Below, in pieces: positions 1-6,137 of a DNA stretch of 11,728 nucleotides (position 1 is its first letter; each line of letters begins with the position of its first letter). Source of the DNA: Candidatus Omnitrophota bacterium (lineage in GTDB: Bacteria > Omnitrophota > Gorgyraeia > JABMRG01); the NCBI GenBank assembly GCA_013202935.1, contig JABMRG010000072.1:1-11728 (forward strand), written 5' to 3'. The notes beneath the pieces were generated by a model. It made no database searches and was not told the origin of the DNA. It worked only from the letters and a program-made list of their open reading frames with translations. The position numbers and the translations under genes were made by a program.

Positions 1-2
1 CA

Positions 3-839
3 GGCCAATATAATAAACCTGTTTTAACACTAATAACCATTGCCTTGACCTCCGCAAGCTGCCTCGTTACCCAGCCAGAGGAGCCCAAGGCAACAGAAGG
101 AGCCCCTGATGCGGGAGAGACACATATAGTTAAGTTATCTGCAGAGGCAAAAATAGAACGTGCTTTAACATTTATAGTTAGCGATGAAATAGCAGATCGT
201 GTATATGCGTGTGGGCTCCTTGCCCAAGTAGGCCCTGAAGCTGAACATGTTTTACCAGAACTTGAAAAAGCCTTAAAGGATTCTCATTGGCGTGTTAAAG
301 TTAGAGCTGCCGTTGCTATCTCAAAAATTAGGCCGATAATAACAGAAGAAGCGATTTTTACTTTAATAGACTTGCTAAGAGACGAGCAGCTAGATATGGC
401 CATAAGGAGAGGTACAGCCTTCAGCTTGGCAGATATAGATACATCGAATGCATCGGTCCAATCCAAGGCTATCTTAGAAAGCATAGTCGAAGATGATAAC
501 GAAGATAACATTATGCGAATACATATTGCTAAGTCTTTGGGCTATAATAGTATTGATGAAGCTTTGCTCTTAAGTATAATAGATTTATTAAGAAGAAATG
601 GCTACAGGTCGTACCTTGCTTTATCAAGGTTGGATGAATTGGCAAAAGAGGACCAAAGGGCTTCTGTAAAGGATGCAGCAAAGACAACTGCTGAGGCTAT
701 AAGGGAAGATACAAGATTGCAGCTTGAAGAGGAGAAGAAGCGCTTAAACAGGAGTCCTAAAACTAACCAACGCCCCCCGGCAAGCCCAAAAAAAGCCCCC
801 GATTATTCTATATACCGGAGAGTTAAGTCTGCTGCATAG
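3..839 (+). CDS. HEAT-repeat lipoprotein, 5' end outside the window
   Basis: Hypothetical protein with HEAT repeats, probably a lipid-anchored surface or periplasmic protein; its partner is unknown. A TTG at 45 could be taken as the start, but the frame is open to base 3 and upstream codons read GQYNKPVLTLITIALTSASC. That is a hydrophobic stretch ending in a cysteine (codon 60-62), as in a lipoprotein signal peptide, although the -3 residue is Ser rather than Leu. I therefore infer that the true start lies left of the window. After a Pro/Glu/Ala-rich linker, bases about 195-620 encode helical pairs of HEAT/PBS-lyase type: a GPEA turn, LPELEKALKD, then RVKVRAAVAISKI, and a second copy with LIDLLRD followed by RRGTAFSLADI. 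The tail (about 700-836) is charged, then rich in Pro, Lys and Arg, and is probably disordered. Such repeats bind proteins and have no catalytic residues. Fold is fairly sure; function is unknown. Confidence 0.7.
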   Translation, partial: GQYNKPVLTLITIALTSASCLVTQPEEPKATEGAPDAGETHIVKLSAEAKIERALTFIVSDEIADRVYACGLLAQVGPEAEHVLPELEKALKDSHWRVKVRAAVAISKIRPIITEEAIFTLIDLLRDEQLDMAIRRGTAFSLADIDTSNASVQSKAILESIVEDDNEDNIMRIHIAKSLGYNSIDEALLLSIIDLLRRNGYRSYLALSRLDELAKEDQRASVKDAAKTTAEAIREDTRLQLEEEKKRLNRSPKTNQRPPASPKKAPDYSIYRRVKSAA

Positions 840-853
840 GCAGGATTTTTGTC

Positions 854-882
854 TTGACAGCAGGTATTATTTATGTTACAAT
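854..882 (+). promoter_or_regulatory. Sigma-70-type promoter for rplM-rpsI
   Basis: TTGACA (854-859) and TACAAT (877-882) are separated by exactly 17 bases, matching the housekeeping consensus in 11 of 12 positions. Transcription should begin near 889, leaving a leader of only about 18 bases. The leader contains the ribosome binding site GGAGA (895-899), which sits 7 bases before the rplM ATG. The leader has no room for a structured ribosomal-protein autoregulatory element of the kind known upstream of rplM in some bacteria. Confidence 0.8.
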
Positions 883-906
883 TCGCGTTCTTGTGGAGAT
901 TTTATC

Positions 907-1335
907 ATGAAGACATATATGGCTAAAAAAGGTGAATTAAAGAAGAACTGGTTTCTTGTTAATGCTGATAGCAAGATATTAGGAAGGCTTGCTGTCCGTG
1001 TAGCTACGATACTGCGCGGTAAACATAAACCAGAATATACGCCGCATGTTGACTGCGGGGATGGTGTAATTGTTATAAATGCCAGTAAGATAAAGGTTAC
1101 AGGAAACAAGCTCACGCAGAAAGAGTATGATACCTATTCTGGCTATCCTGGTGGGCGTAAGGTAAAGACGCTTGAAGAGATGATGAAGCAAGATCCTGCT
1201 AAGGTTATTCATCTTGCAGTAAAGCGAATGATACCTGGTACACCATTAGGAAGAGATATGATAAAAAAGCTTAAAGTTTATCCTGGTGCAGAACATTCAC
1301 AAAGGGCACAAAAACCAGAGGAACTTAAGTTCTAA
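907..1335 (+). CDS. rplM: 50S ribosomal protein L13
   Basis: Large-subunit ribosomal protein L13, an early-assembling protein that binds 23S rRNA. The 142 residues equal the length of the E. coli protein. Recognisable family segments are the MKTYMAKKGE start, WFLVNADSKILGRLAVRVA (residues about 17-35), LRGKHKPEYTPHVDCGD (about 36-52), VINASKIKVTGNK (about 56-68), the GYPGGRK turn (about 78-84), and MIPGTPLGRDMIKKLKVYPG followed by the EHSQRAQKPEEL tail. The ATG at 907 has a good Shine-Dalgarno GGAGA 7 bases upstream and gives the usual N-terminus; the Met at residue 5 is a less likely start. It is the first gene of the conserved L13-S9 pair, and rpsI follows after 16 bases. Arginine codons are mixed (4 of 7 are CGN), unlike the downstream arg genes. 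Confidence 0.98.
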   Translation: MKTYMAKKGELKKNWFLVNADSKILGRLAVRVATILRGKHKPEYTPHVDCGDGVIVINASKIKVTGNKLTQKEYDTYSGYPGGRKVKTLEEMMKQDPAKVIHLAVKRMIPGTPLGRDMIKKLKVYPGAEHSQRAQKPEELKF

Positions 1336-1351
1336 ATTGGAGAAAATATAG

Positions 1352-1747
1352 ATGGCAGATGAAGCTCAATATAAAGCAGTAGGACGCCGCAAAGAGGCAT
1401 CAGCTCGAGTTACCCTGAAACCTGGAAGCGGTAATATTACTGTTAACAAAAGATCGATAGAAGATTTCTTTCCAAGAGAGACCTTGAGGATGATTATACA
1501 GCAGCCTTTTGAGGTTTGTGACCTCGTTGGCAAGTATGATGTCATTGCTTTAGTGAGAGGCGGAGGAACTTCAGCACAGGCCGGTGCCCTACGCCATGGA
1601 ATTGCACGGGCAATCCTTATTTTGGATGAGAGCCTTAGGAAGAAACTCAAAACACCAGGATTCTTGACCAGAGATCCCCGTATGAAGGAGCGTAAAAAGT
1701 ACGGTCAGGAAGGTGCCCGGAGGCGATTCCAGTTCTCAAAACGATAA
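1352..1747 (+). CDS. rpsI: 30S ribosomal protein S9
   Basis: Small-subunit ribosomal protein S9, whose C-terminal tail reaches the P-site tRNA in the ribosome. The 131 residues match the family length. Family marks are YKAVGRRKEASARVTLKPG (residues about 7-25), INKRS-type NKRSIEDFFPR, the VRGGGTSAQAGALRHGIARAI block (about 68-88), LTRDPRMKERKKYG (about 104-117), and the near-universal C-terminal Ser-Lys-Arg. The start has GGAG (1339-1342) 9 bases upstream. It is cotranscribed with rplM, and the compound terminator at 1765-1843 follows. Ten of its 17 arginine codons are CGN, the highest share in the window, as expected for a highly expressed gene. Confidence 0.98.
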   Translation: MADEAQYKAVGRRKEASARVTLKPGSGNITVNKRSIEDFFPRETLRMIIQQPFEVCDLVGKYDVIALVRGGGTSAQAGALRHGIARAILILDESLRKKLKTPGFLTRDPRMKERKKYGQEGARRRFQFSKR

Positions 1748-1764
1748 AATTTTAGTAATATAAG

Positions 1765-1843
1765 GCCTATCTTTTGTTAACCCCGCTTATCCGGATAAAA
1801 TGGTGAGCGGGGTTACTTATTAATTGACAAGGTAGGCTTTTTT
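1765..1843 (+). terminator. Two-tier intrinsic terminator after rpsI
   Basis: An inner stem pairs TAACCCCGCT (1778-1787) with AGCGGGGTTA (1806-1815), ten perfect base pairs. It can extend inward through four more pairs, two of them G-T, leaving a loop at 1792-1801. An outer stem pairs 1765-1773 with 1829-1837 over nine positions, one of them a G-T wobble, and is followed at once by six T (1838-1843). The inner stem alone has only a weak T-poor tail, so the outer stem plus T run makes the convincing terminator. It closes the rplM-rpsI unit, and its right arm overlaps the next promoter. Hairpins were paired by eye; no folding energy was computed. Confidence 0.65.
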
Positions 1844-1852
1844 GTTTATAAT
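1824..1852 (+). promoter_or_regulatory. Consensus promoter for the arginine operon
   Basis: TTGACA (1824-1829) and TATAAT (1847-1852) lie 17 bases apart, a perfect match to the sigma-70 consensus in both boxes and spacing. The predicted transcription start is near 1859, giving a leader of about 40 bases before argC. The -35 box abuts and the spacer contains the right arm and T run of the upstream terminator. A promoter this strong for a biosynthetic operon normally implies repression; see the inverted repeat at 1863-1888. Confidence 0.85.
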
Positions 1853-1862
1853 CATACTCTAA

Positions 1863-1888
1863 CTTTATACTAATATTAAGTATTAAAG
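1863..1888 (+). promoter_or_regulatory. AT-rich inverted repeat, candidate operator upstream of argC
   Basis: CTTTATACT (1863-1871) faces AGTATTAAAG (1879-1888), an inverted repeat with one extra base in the right arm. It lies just downstream of the predicted transcription start and runs into the argC ribosome binding site (AAGGAG, 1886-1891). ArgR-type ARG boxes are AT-rich imperfect palindromes of about 18 bases, so this is a plausible repressor site. The sequence does not match the E. coli or Bacillus consensus closely, and no regulator gene is in the window. As RNA it could instead be a weak hairpin touching the ribosome binding site. Confidence 0.35.
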
Positions 1889-1898
1889 GAGAAATGAT

Positions 1899-2924
1899 AT
1901 GATAAATGTTGCTATATGCGGTGCTACAGGTTATACGGGACTCGAGCTTGTAAGGATACTCTTAAACCATCCTAAGGTGGCTATTAAGGCATTGACAGCA
2001 AAGCTGGATAAACCTGCTAAGATATCAGAGGTCTTCCCTGAACTTTACGGAAGATTAGATATGGTATGTGAGGAGCTTGTTGTAAATCAGGTTTTGAAAA
2101 AGAAGATAGATGTAGTCTTCCTTGCATTGCCTCATAATGTATCCATGGAGTACGCACCCAGGTTTCTTGATAAGGGTAAAGTAGTCATAGATTTAAGCGC
2201 AGATTTTAGATTAAGGGACGCAAGAATATATGAGAAATATTATGGCCAGAAGCATATTTATAAGAACTATCTTAAACAGAGTGTATATGGACTGCCTGAA
2301 CTTTACAAGAATAGAATAAAAGGCGCAAGGCTTATTGCTAATCCAGGCTGTTACCCTACAGGCTCTGTTCTGGCTGTTGCACCTCTTCTGGCAAAGAATC
2401 TTGTAGGTAAGGATAAGATAATAATAGACGCAAAAAGCGGTGTTACAGGCGCAGGTAGGAGAGCAGCCTTATACCTGCATTTTGGCGAAGTAGCAGAGAA
2501 TATGAAGGCATATAAGGTAGGTGTTCATCAGCATATACCTGAGATTGAGCAGGAGCTGAATGGTATTGCAAAAAAGAGTGTAAATCTATTATTTACACCA
2601 CACCTTGTGCCATTAAAGAGGGGGATTCTGACTACCGCTTATGTTGGTTTAAAGAAGGGTACTGATGTGCCAAAACTGATAAGGCTATATAAGTCTTTTT
2701 ATAAACAGAGCGCATTTGTAAAAGTTTATGATGATGGTAGCCTTCCTCAGGTGCAGGATGTTGTAAATTCAAACTACTGCGCTATAGGAATAGCACTCTC
2801 TCCAGATAAGAGGCACGCTATCATAGTAAGCGCTATCGATAATCTGCAGAAGGGCGCAAGCGGACAGGCTGTGCAGAATATGAATATTGTTTATGGCCTT
2901 AAGGAGACAACAGGATTGGTCTGA
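1899..2924 (+). CDS. argC: N-acetyl-gamma-glutamyl-phosphate reductase
   Basis: Cytoplasmic enzyme that reduces N-acetylglutamyl phosphate to N-acetylglutamate semialdehyde with NADPH, the third step to ornithine. The 341 residues fit the common ArgC type. The N-terminal Rossmann motif is GATGYTG (residues 8-14). LALPHN (75-80) and VIDLSADFRL (96-105) follow. The catalytic cysteine is Cys151 in ANPGCYPTG, and KSGVTGAGR (179-187) and VGVHQHIPE (207-215, with the catalytic-type histidine) complete the active site. The ATG at 1899 has a strong AAGGAG (1886-1891) 7 bases upstream; an ATG at 1894 opens only ATG-ATA-TGA. It is the first gene of the operon and overlaps argJ by one base (TGATG). All 13 arginine codons are AGA or AGG. 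Confidence 0.98.
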   Translation: MINVAICGATGYTGLELVRILLNHPKVAIKALTAKLDKPAKISEVFPELYGRLDMVCEELVVNQVLKKKIDVVFLALPHNVSMEYAPRFLDKGKVVIDLSADFRLRDARIYEKYYGQKHIYKNYLKQSVYGLPELYKNRIKGARLIANPGCYPTGSVLAVAPLLAKNLVGKDKIIIDAKSGVTGAGRRAALYLHFGEVAENMKAYKVGVHQHIPEIEQELNGIAKKSVNLLFTPHLVPLKRGILTTAYVGLKKGTDVPKLIRLYKSFYKQSAFVKVYDDGSLPQVQDVVNSNYCAIGIALSPDKRHAIIVSAIDNLQKGASGQAVQNMNIVYGLKETTGLV

Positions 2925-4108
2925 TGAAGAAGATTAAAGGTGGTATAACGGCCCCTAACGGCTTTTTACAGTCAGCTGTTAATTCAGGCATAAAGAAGAA
3001 GAACCTGGACCTTGCCTTGATTATGTCTGAGAAGGAAGCTGTTTGCGCAGGGGTATTTACAACAAACGCTTTTAAGGCAGCACCAGTTGTAGTTACTAAA
3101 GAGCAGCTGGATACAAAAGCGCACAGGGCTATTATTATAAATTCAGGTAATGCAAATTGCCTTACAGGAAAAAAAGGCATTGTTGATGCTAAGGCAATAA
3201 TATCAAGCCTTAGTTCTTTGATAGGATGCAAACCAAACCAGATACTAATATGCTCAACAGGGATAATAGGAAAGAGGTTACCTGCAGCTAGGATAAAAAG
3301 GGCACTTCCTTCTTTGGCAGCCAGTATGCATAAGGTGAATTCTCATAAGGCAGCTAAGGGTATTATGACAACCGATACTTTTTCAAAGGAGATTGCTTAT
3401 AGTTTTAAGGTTGGCAAAAGCCTGGTAAGAGTAGCAGGGATTGCAAAGGGCGCAGGCATGATACAGCCGAATATGGCAACAATGATTTCTCTAATTACAA
3501 CCGATGCAAAGATAAACAAACCTCTTCTTCAGAAAGCTCTTAAAGATGCTGTTGAAGATTCATTTAATAATATAACAGTCGATGGTGATATGAGTACCAA
3601 TGATACTGTTCTGGTTATGGCAAATGGTTTATCAGGTGTAAAGATATCGAGCCCTTCTTCATATAAGAGATTTGTTTCAGCTCTTAAGGCTTTATGCCTT
3701 GAGCTTTCTAAGATGATAGTAAGAGATGGAGAAGGTGCTACAAAATTTATCGAAATAGAAGTAAAACAGGCCAAAACCAAGGCTGACGCAAAACAAGTAG
3801 CATTAGCTATTGCCAACTCCAATCTTTTTAAGGCAATGTGCTATGGCAATGACCCAAATTTTGGAAGGGTTGCTGCTGGTTGTGGTGCTGCTTCGGTCTC
3901 TGTAGTTCCGGAAGAAGTAGATATATATCTTAATGGCAAGAAAGCTGTTAAAAAAGGCGTAGCTTGTTCTGATAAGTTACCAAGCAGTATATTTAAAGGA
4001 AAAGATATCAAGGTAGTCGTTGACCTGAATTCAGGTAAAGCTCAGGCTAAAGTCTATACCTCAGACCTCACTCCTGAGTATGTAAAGATAAATGCCGCTT
4101 ACTGTTAA
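2924..4108 (+). CDS. argJ: Glutamate N-acetyltransferase / amino-acid acetyltransferase (ornithine acetyltransferase)
   Basis: Transfers the acetyl group from N-acetylornithine to glutamate, releasing ornithine and renewing N-acetylglutamate; bifunctional forms can also use acetyl-CoA. The protein is made as a precursor that cuts itself before a threonine. That site is visible as KGAGMIQPNMATM, with cleavage expected between Ala185 and Thr186 (codon 3479-3481), Thr186 being the new nucleophile. Other family marks are VFTTNAFKAAPV (44-55), INSGNANCLTG (72-82), the oxyanion segment STGIIG (111-116), TTDTF (149-153), RDGEGATKF, GNDPNFGR and the C-terminal YVKINA. The end is AYC, slightly shorter than the usual tail. 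No argA or argE is nearby, which fits the recycling route, but whether this ArgJ is bifunctional cannot be read from sequence alone. It starts inside the argC stop; the nearest AAGGAG (2901-2906) is 17 bases away, so translational coupling is likely. Confidence 0.97.
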   Translation: MKKIKGGITAPNGFLQSAVNSGIKKKNLDLALIMSEKEAVCAGVFTTNAFKAAPVVVTKEQLDTKAHRAIIINSGNANCLTGKKGIVDAKAIISSLSSLIGCKPNQILICSTGIIGKRLPAARIKRALPSLAASMHKVNSHKAAKGIMTTDTFSKEIAYSFKVGKSLVRVAGIAKGAGMIQPNMATMISLITTDAKINKPLLQKALKDAVEDSFNNITVDGDMSTNDTVLVMANGLSGVKISSPSSYKRFVSALKALCLELSKMIVRDGEGATKFIEIEVKQAKTKADAKQVALAIANSNLFKAMCYGNDPNFGRVAAGCGAASVSVVPEEVDIYLNGKKAVKKGVACSDKLPSSIFKGKDIKVVVDLNSGKAQAKVYTSDLTPEYVKINAAYC

Positions 4109-4113
4109 TTAAA

Positions 4114-4953
4114 ATGAGAGAAGAGATACTTAAGGGCGCGTCAAAGTATATAGAAAAGTTTAAAGATAAGCTCTTTGTTATAAAGTATGGTGGAAGCATG
4201 CTGGATGATGAGCATATCTCTGATTCTATTCTTGATGATATTATATGTTTTCATCATAATGGTATAAAGGTTGTCCTTGTCCATGGAGGTGGTTCTGCTA
4301 TTACAAGGCTTATGAAAGAGAAGGGGAAAGAGCCCGAGTTTGTTAATGGATTGAGGATCACAGATGAGGAGACCGCAAATATTGTTGATGAGGCCTTAAG
4401 CCAGGTAAATAGAGGGCTCATTCAAAGGATACAGGCTAAAGCTGTTTCTTGCGAGTCTATTGTGAGCAGGGAAAAGCTTACTATAAAGGCAAAGTTAAAG
4501 CCGAACGTACCAGAAGGAGACTTTTTAGGCGATGTCTTATCTGTTGATACGGCGCATATAGATAAGGCAATACAGGCTAACGCTATACCGGTTGTATCAC
4601 CTGTAGGCGTAGGCAATGATAAGAGGCTTTATAATATCAACGCCGATGTGGCTGCAGCAGAGATAGCTCAAAGTTTAGAGGCAGAGAAGTTCATAATGCT
4701 TACTAATGTAAAAGGTGTTATGAAAGATAAAAATAATGAAGATAGCTTACTCTCAAGCTTAAAGGAAGAAGAAGCCAAGAGCCTTATAGGAGAAGGTATT
4801 ATTGAAAGCGGTATGATACCAAAGGTGGAAGCTGGTATATCAGCTTTGGATAAAGGAGTAAAAAAGGTCCATATAATAAGCGGAAGGATACCTCATTCAC
4901 TTTTAATTGAGGTTTTTACTGATGAAGGAATCGGAACGGAGATTGTCAGATGA
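4114..4953 (+). CDS. argB: Acetylglutamate kinase
   Basis: Phosphorylates N-acetylglutamate with ATP, the second step and usual control point of the pathway. It has an amino-acid-kinase fold of 279 residues. Visible marks are VIKYGG with Lys24, LVHGGG (55-60), FVNGLRITDEET (76-87) with the substrate-binding arginine, NINAD (174-178), ESGMIPKVEA (231-240) with Lys237, and GIGTEIV at the end. The N-terminal helix before VIKYGG and the C-terminal HSLLIEVFTDEGIGT resemble arginine-sensitive hexameric kinases, so feedback inhibition by arginine is a fair inference. The SGKDG-like loop usual in the family is replaced at residues about 100-125, and the usual GGGP reads GGGS. No Shine-Dalgarno sequence precedes the ATG, which lies 5 bases after the argJ stop, pointing to reinitiation. 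Its stop overlaps argD (ATGA). Confidence 0.95.
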   Translation: MREEILKGASKYIEKFKDKLFVIKYGGSMLDDEHISDSILDDIICFHHNGIKVVLVHGGGSAITRLMKEKGKEPEFVNGLRITDEETANIVDEALSQVNRGLIQRIQAKAVSCESIVSREKLTIKAKLKPNVPEGDFLGDVLSVDTAHIDKAIQANAIPVVSPVGVGNDKRLYNINADVAAAEIAQSLEAEKFIMLTNVKGVMKDKNNEDSLLSSLKEEEAKSLIGEGIIESGMIPKVEAGISALDKGVKKVHIISGRIPHSLLIEVFTDEGIGTEIVR

Positions 4954-6137
4954 GTAATTCGCAGGAGATCATTAACTTATGTAATAAATATGTGCTAAAT
5001 ACCTATACAAGGACACCCGTTGTCTTTGAAAGAGGTAAAGGCGCGTATATATGGGATATTGAGGGGCAAAGATATCTAGATTTTTTTCCTGGTTGGGCTG
5101 TAAGCGGCATGGGCCATTGCCATAAAAGAGTTGTCAAGGCTGTTAAAAGGCAGCTAAAGAATATAATACATGTATCAAATAACTATTATAGCGAACAACA
5201 GGTTATTCTTGCTGAGAGGCTCTCAAGAGACTCATTTGGCGGTAAGGTATTTTTCTCAAATTCAGGAGCTGAAGCTAATGAGGGCGCGATAAAATTAGCA
5301 AGGGCATATGGCCAGAAAGAAGGAAGATATAAGGTAATCTCAATGTATGACTCCTTTCACGGGAGGACACTTGCCACCTTAACAGCAACAGGCCAGGATA
5401 AGGTCAAGGAAGGCTTTGCGCCTTTGCCAGAAGGGTTTCCCCATGTTACATTTAATGATATAGGGTCGCTAAAGTCAGCGATTGATGATAAGACCGCTGC
5501 TGTAATTTTGGAACCTATTCAGGGTGAAGGCGGTATAAATATTGCAGATGAGGATTATATAAGAGAAGTAAGAACAATATGCAATATAAAAGATATTATC
5601 TTAATATTTGATGAGGTTCAAAGCGGCATTGGAAGAACAGGCAAGCTCTTCTGCTATGAACATTATGGAATCTTACCTGATGTGATGACACTTGCCAAGT
5701 CATTAGGCGGAGGATTCCCTATAGGTGCTATGGTTGTAAGCGATAAGTTTGCAGATGTGTTGAAGCCCGGCATGCATGCATCTACCTTTGGGGGTAGTCC
5801 TATAGTATGTGCCGCGGCCAATGCTGTGCTGGATGCTATTGAAAAAGATAAACTGCTCGATAATACAGAGAGAGTGGGTGAGTATATAGGAAAACACCTT
5901 AAGAAGCTAAAGAGAAGATTTCCTAAAATAATAAAGGAGATAAGGCAGAAAGGCCTTATGATAGGTATTGAGCTTTATGTAGAGGGTAACGATGTAGTAA
6001 AGGCATGTTTTGAAAAAGGCCTTCTTATAAACTGTACACACGGTAATGTCTTAAGGATGATGCCACCTTTGGTGGCCAAGAAGGGTGAAGTTAACAGGGC
6101 TATAAAGATATTAAGTGAGGCTATGCAAAACCTATGA
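4950..6137 (+). CDS. argD: Acetylornithine aminotransferase
   Basis: Class-III, PLP-dependent aminotransferase that converts N-acetylglutamate semialdehyde plus glutamate to N-acetylornithine. The 395 residues fit the family. Marks in order are YLDFFPGWAVSGMGHCHKR (residues 42-60), FFSNSGAEANEGAIKLAR (101-118), the PLP-stacking segment DSFHGRT (134-140), LEPIQGEGG (187-195), DEVQSGIGRTG (221-231), and the Schiff-base lysine Lys250 in LAKSLGGGFPIGAM; STFGGSP follows. In E. coli ArgD also acts in diaminopimelate synthesis; with lysA-dapF-dapA downstream a double role is possible here, though nothing in the sequence decides it. GGAG (4938-4941) is 8 bases from the ATG, and both ends overlap neighbours by 4 bases (ATGA). 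All 19 arginine codons are AGA or AGG. Confidence 0.96.
   Translation: MSNSQEIINLCNKYVLNTYTRTPVVFERGKGAYIWDIEGQRYLDFFPGWAVSGMGHCHKRVVKAVKRQLKNIIHVSNNYYSEQQVILAERLSRDSFGGKVFFSNSGAEANEGAIKLARAYGQKEGRYKVISMYDSFHGRTLATLTATGQDKVKEGFAPLPEGFPHVTFNDIGSLKSAIDDKTAAVILEPIQGEGGINIADEDYIREVRTICNIKDIILIFDEVQSGIGRTGKLFCYEHYGILPDVMTLAKSLGGGFPIGAMVVSDKFADVLKPGMHASTFGGSPIVCAAANAVLDAIEKDKLLDNTERVGEYIGKHLKKLKRRFPKIIKEIRQKGLMIGIELYVEGNDVVKACFEKGLLINCTHGNVLRMMPPLVAKKGEVNRAIKILSEAMQNL

Noticed and set aside
284..511. Open reading frames on the - strand throughout the window (for example 284-511, 2899-3231, 7040-7414, 10828-11229)
   Set aside because: Each lies opposite a well-supported gene, has no family motif, and has no ribosome binding site or spacing that fits a gene; they are by-products of the coding strand's composition.
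889..906. L13 autoregulatory leader RNA upstream of rplM
   Set aside because: The predicted leader is about 18 bases, too short for any known structured leader.
1778..1815. The GC-rich hairpin as a riboswitch or attenuator for the arginine operon
   Set aside because: It lies upstream of the -10 box of the arg promoter, so it is not in the arg transcript from that promoter. The leader after the start is only about 40 bases, with no arginine-rich leader peptide.
2924..4108. argJ as a truncated gene because its end differs from the usual tail
   Set aside because: The protein is 394 residues and ends just after the conserved YVKINA segment; only one or two residues differ from the usual end.
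5768..5781. GCATGCATGCAT-like run in argD
   Set aside because: It encodes the ordinary PGMHASTFGG segment of the aminotransferase and is a chance short repeat.
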